DNA from: Bradysia coprophila
Taxonomy: Eukaryota > Arthropoda > Insecta > Diptera > Sciaridae
NCBI RefSeq assembly: GCF_014529535.1
Contig: NW_023503608.1
Coordinates: 9,350,501 to 9,414,500 of the forward strand
Direction: 5' to 3'
DNA length: 64,000 nucleotides
The notes under the pieces: model-generated
Database searches by the model: none
What the model was told of the DNA's origin: nothing
What the model saw: only the letters and a program-made list of their open reading frames with translations
Part shown: positions 61,301 to 64,000 of the stretch, in pieces
How positions within the stretch are numbered: the first letter of the stretch is position 1
Layout of the letters: every line of letters begins with the position of its first letter
Translations under genes and position numbers: made by a program

Positions 61301-64000
61301 TATCATATAAGCAAATTGACCTGCTGTCGCTGACCTGGTACGTTTACTTTCCATAAATTTCAATCGAGCAGATTTTTGTGAACTTTTTCGTTTGCTGTTA
61401 ATAAGTTTTATTGTTTAATAAGTAGAACTTCGTGTTTAGCAGTGAAATTCTTTGCAAAGTTTTCCGAAACGATTTGTTGTAACAATAGCATGCACAATTG
61501 CATATATTATACTCAGGGCATACACTCCAGATCTCATATCTTCATGCACACTTTACACCGTTATCGTGTGTTGAAAAAGTTTTGAAAAAACGTAATTTTA
61601 GTTTAGGTTTACACTGAGAAAGTATTTTGTAATTTTTGGTTGTCGCAAAGTAAGTAAACAATTTTGTCACCTCTTCTATTGTGGGACATGGGGCGACAGT
61701 TTAATTGCTTGCAGTCAGGCATGTAAGGAATATCTTTGAACTTAGCTGAATTGAAACAGTAATAGAGGTTGTTAGTGTCCAATTGAGGAAATTATTTTGA
61801 TTTCCCATCACATTTAATGTGTAAGAAGAACCCGGTGAATAACCTTTGCCTCAAACATTATTATCCTACTACCAAGCATATAAACAAGCATAAGAACATA
61901 AAAACCAAATCGCGTTCATGAAACAAAATGTTATCGCCAATATTTTCGTATACGAATTAGAGGGTGTAGGTTAAAACAAAACTGGAATGGCGTGATACGC
62001 AACAATTACCTTGCCATTGGCTTCAGTTTGAACCATATTTTGTGTTGCTCAAGTATTTATAGTAGGAAGCAATAATCACCGAATCGAGCGAAAATCTTTC
62101 CTTTTTTTGTCGGATTCAATTTTTGTCTTGTTTTATATAGTTGACAAAAATCGTTTGTGTACGGTGTAACATATTTATAAGGGGTGCCAAGAAGGGAGGT
62201 TTTCGCAGTTCTAGTAGGGTATGCAATTTCTAGTTTAGAAGTTTTTGTGTATTACTCGTAGTCTCAAGATGAAAATTGGCCAAACTTTCTCATTGAGATT
62301 TAACCTCTCTATAGTCTAAAAGTAAGATTGGAATAGTCAATACGCTTACATTGAGGATTAGTCATTATTAGTGGCTTAAAGGCGATTTTTTAGACACTAC
62401 CGAGTACCTACTACCATTGAGTGATTTAATTTTGTTTTTTTCGATGTTTTTAACCTGACGGAAAGCATATCAACAGTTTTACTATCTGATCTATTACTTT
62501 ATTTGATCGAAGATTTTCAGAGATTGATTTCAGAAATCTTTTACTTCATTTGTTTCTTAACATGCTTTTTGCTATTTAAGACCTCATAAGTCAGAGTTTG
62601 TCGTTTATTTTTGCTGTCATTGTCGATAACAGATGCCAGCCGTCAGTAACAGGTTAACGTATAAAAATCTAGCTAGGTGATGTTGTCACAGCTGATGCGT
62701 AAGACATTTCGGTTAAAACAAAATTATCAACAAGAACCCGCTTAGCCCTAAATCTCATTTCACAAAAGATTAACGTCCTGTAACAAGTTGTGAGTTAAAG
62801 AAATAATTTCAAGTTTACATTTGCAGATTAACGTTGATTCAAAATGTCACAGCACTGTAGCAGTGCTATGAAAATGTACATATTGTAGTAAGTAATTTAT
62901 ACAACCTACCAATGAAACACAGCATAAAGCAATAAGATGCATAAAGTATCGAGAATTACTAACAAAAACACATGCGATGTCGAAACTCGATTTTAAATAT
63001 TTTAAAAATTTCGTCAACAGCCTGCGAAAAATCACCGAAGCTGCAGATATTTCAAGGAAATTTCGGTGTCTCACCTATTTCGATCTCTATGAAGAATTTT
63101 CCTTAAACATATCTCTAAATCATTACTTTCAACAAAAAAAGTAACAGATTTAATGGTATGCTTGCTGTATATGAAAGGTTATAACAGAATGGCTAAGACG
63201 GATAAATCATCAACTTTAACTACACCCAATCCTGACGTGAAGAATCCTTCAGCCATTCGGTTCAGAGTAAATACTATTGTAATTGACCGTTAAAGTGGTT
63301 TTCAATGATTTTACACTTGAAATACGTGTATACCTACTCCAAGACCTGTTCACGCAACGGAAATTTGTACATCAAACAACAAGTTTCGGTAATTGAACCC
63401 TTTAGGGTGCCACATCAATTTATTATTACATTCAAATGCCGACTTTTCGATCAAATCCATTCCGTGACTGCATTTAAATGTGTATCATCGAAATCGATCC
63501 ACATCATCGTGGAAGTGAATGTCAATAATCTAACCATTTGCATATTTATATCCTGTTCATTCAAATACACACCGTATTCGTTGAGAATGAACTTTATCTA
63601 TATTCATTTTAATACAAAATACTATTTATAGAATCAGAGAAAGGACGCGAACACAGCACACACAGCCATCCCTCTATATAATAATAATAACAACAATTCG
63701 TTTGAAGCATATCAATGGGAAAATCACACACAAAATTTAATGAAATCGGAAAACATAAATATTGTGAGCCAGAGGAGCTCTAAAAATAACTTTTGAATAT
63801 TCAAATAGGAATTTTACTGGAGTTAAAAATCGGGAAAACTATTCGCATTTTACTTCCATAGGTACTTGCCAATGTGGAAAATAAAATACTGAAAAAAAAG
63901 TTTTCTAATTCATCCCTCCCAAACAACCACTTACCATCCGGTATATAAATATTGAGGAACAAGCAATCTTCATCATATTGCGATGTATCCTTCCGCTTCG
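52311..64000 (-). CDS. Carboxylesterase/cholinesterase-like protein lacking the catalytic serine, 5' end beyond the window
   Basis: Visible exons are complement 63935-64000 (continuing past the edge), 53829-54094, 53279-53570 and 52311-53215. The introns are 9,840, 258 and 63 bp and all phases fit. About 508 residues are seen, from YDEDCLFLNIYIPD (family SEDCLYLNIY) through VIVWLHSGDF, VTVAYRLGIFGF and NFGLMDQSAAMLWVNRNI to the C-terminus. The nucleophile elbow reads GHGSGA instead of GESAGA, putting Gly where the catalytic Ser should be. The oxyanion HGGGF is HSGDF. The His site (AGVPH) remains. The protein therefore should not hydrolyse esters; such members (neuroligin, gliotactin, glutactin) are usually adhesion molecules. 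The C-terminus has NNGSS followed by about 20 hydrophobic residues, suggesting a GPI-anchor signal or terminal membrane segment. Which fly paralogue it matches is not decided. Confidence 0.9.
55265..55524. repeat. Foldback element
   Basis: The left arm (55265-55336) and right arm (55443-55524) are inverted copies. Shared blocks are TCCTCAATGAAAATAA, TGTACCCACAAAATGACTTC and AAAAGAGGTCA. The right arm has a small insertion. The spacer contains a further ACTAGAT/ATCTAGT pair. Confidence 0.8.
55550..55680 (+). repeat. Dispersed repeat family member
   Basis: It contains TATCATCTGTTATCGACGAC, AATGACAAAAATAAATGATG, then ATATAGCGAAATAGATGTTA and AATGAAGTGGAAGATTTTA, in the family order. Confidence 0.75.
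57572..57858. repeat. Two-copy dispersed repeat, short copy
   Basis: It matches 29994-30377 in the same orientation. It lacks about 88 bp that in the long copy lie between two TGCTCA sites, as expected for a microhomology-mediated deletion. Confidence 0.85.
58111..58338. mobile_element. MITE with inverted ends and 9-bp target duplication
   Basis: The inverted ends ACGCACTGCTCCTAGCATGA (from 58120) and its reverse complement (ending near 58327) bound about 210 bp. A second inner pair is TTGGAGGCT/AGCCTCCAA. ACCACAGCA flanks both sides (58111-58119 and 58330-58338). A 9-bp duplication is typical of Mutator-like elements, but the family is not assigned. Confidence 0.8.
59152..59455 (-). mobile_element. 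tRNA-derived SINE candidate
   Basis: On the minus strand the head has AACTCAGTGGTTACTAG (59431-59448; A-box-like) and an exact B box GGTTCGATTCC (59401-59411). A body of about 230 bp of unrelated sequence follows, then an A-rich tail (plus-strand poly-T 59152-59161). This is the layout of a tRNA-head SINE. The A and B boxes are closer together than in a normal tRNA and no clear target duplication was found. Confidence 0.55.
59585..59690 (+). repeat. Dispersed repeat family member, diverged
   Basis: It contains TCTGTTATCCATAACATCGA, CAAAAATAAGTTGAAATGG and GAAGTAATAGATTTCAC, in the family order. Confidence 0.6.
61209..61224. repeat. Short (ACGT)n microsatellite
   Basis: Four uninterrupted ACGT units, ACGTACGTACGTACGT, in AT-rich intron sequence. 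Confidence 0.85.
62460..62650 (-). repeat. Dispersed repeat family member
   Basis: Reading the minus strand gives GGCATCTGTTATCGACAATG, CAAAAATAAACGACAAACTC, AAGCATGTTAAGAAACAAA, TGAAGTAAAAGATTTCTGA and finally AAAGTAATAGATCAGATAG. Both tail motifs of the family are present, so this copy may be close to full length. Confidence 0.8.

Larger units (their letters stand above)
54095..63934 (-). other. 9.8-kb intron of the esterase-like gene
   Basis: The intron splits the alpha/beta hydrolase fold just after the conserved LNIYIPD. It holds a foldback (55265-55524), dispersed-family copies (55550-55680, 59590-59690, 62460-62650), the short copy of a two-copy repeat (57572-57858), a MITE (58120-58329) and a SINE candidate (59152-59455). 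No convincing nested gene was found. Frames of 60-108 codons here show no motifs. Confidence 0.8.

Noticed and set aside
63305..63631. 108-codon plus-strand frame
   Set aside because: Low-complexity, Ile/Tyr/Phe-rich, inside an intron and antisense to it, with no motif.

Overview
The window is nuclear DNA of an insect. The genes carry short introns (about 55-75 bp is common), GT-AG splicing and long AT-rich spacers, and the proteins look most like fly proteins. My best guess is a nematoceran fly, possibly Sciaroidea, but nothing in the window proves the genus. Six protein-coding genes could be assembled exon by exon from conserved protein sequence and splice sites. They fill about a tenth of the window. 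Most of the remainder is AT-rich DNA full of small foldback and inverted-repeat elements.

Layout. 1169-2698 (minus): a four-exon secreted multiple inositol polyphosphate phosphatase with a TATA box and initiator. 8162-13326 (minus): the engulfment adaptor ced-6/GULP in eight coding exons. 13.4-44.3 kb: a 31-kb gene-poor stretch. It holds a minisatellite-bearing DNA element (17.4-18.9 kb), nested foldbacks (20.7-21.7 kb), several MITE-like hairpins and a head-to-head inverted Penelope-like retroelement (37.6-39.6 kb) with a clear 13-bp target duplication. 44.3-50.6 kb: a compact cluster with NDUFA8 (plus, three exons), LZIC (minus, four exons, tail to tail with NDUFA8) and a conserved insect gene of unknown function (plus). 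52.3 kb to the right edge (minus): a catalytically dead carboxylesterase-like protein. Its 9.8-kb intron fills most of 54-64 kb and contains a tRNA-derived SINE candidate and more inverted-repeat elements.

The genes are not a functional cluster. They serve inositol phosphate breakdown (MINPP), uptake of dead cells (ced-6), respiratory complex I (NDUFA8), beta-catenin-related signalling (LZIC) and probably cell-surface adhesion (esterase-like). The most unusual content is repetitive: an uncharacterised dispersed family with a recurring GTTATCGAYAACGACGAC core and GAAGTAAYAGATT tail in both orientations across the window, an inverted Penelope-like insertion with a nearly perfect 835-bp palindrome, and several foldback elements that match no family I can name. 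All coordinates and splice sites were worked out by eye.
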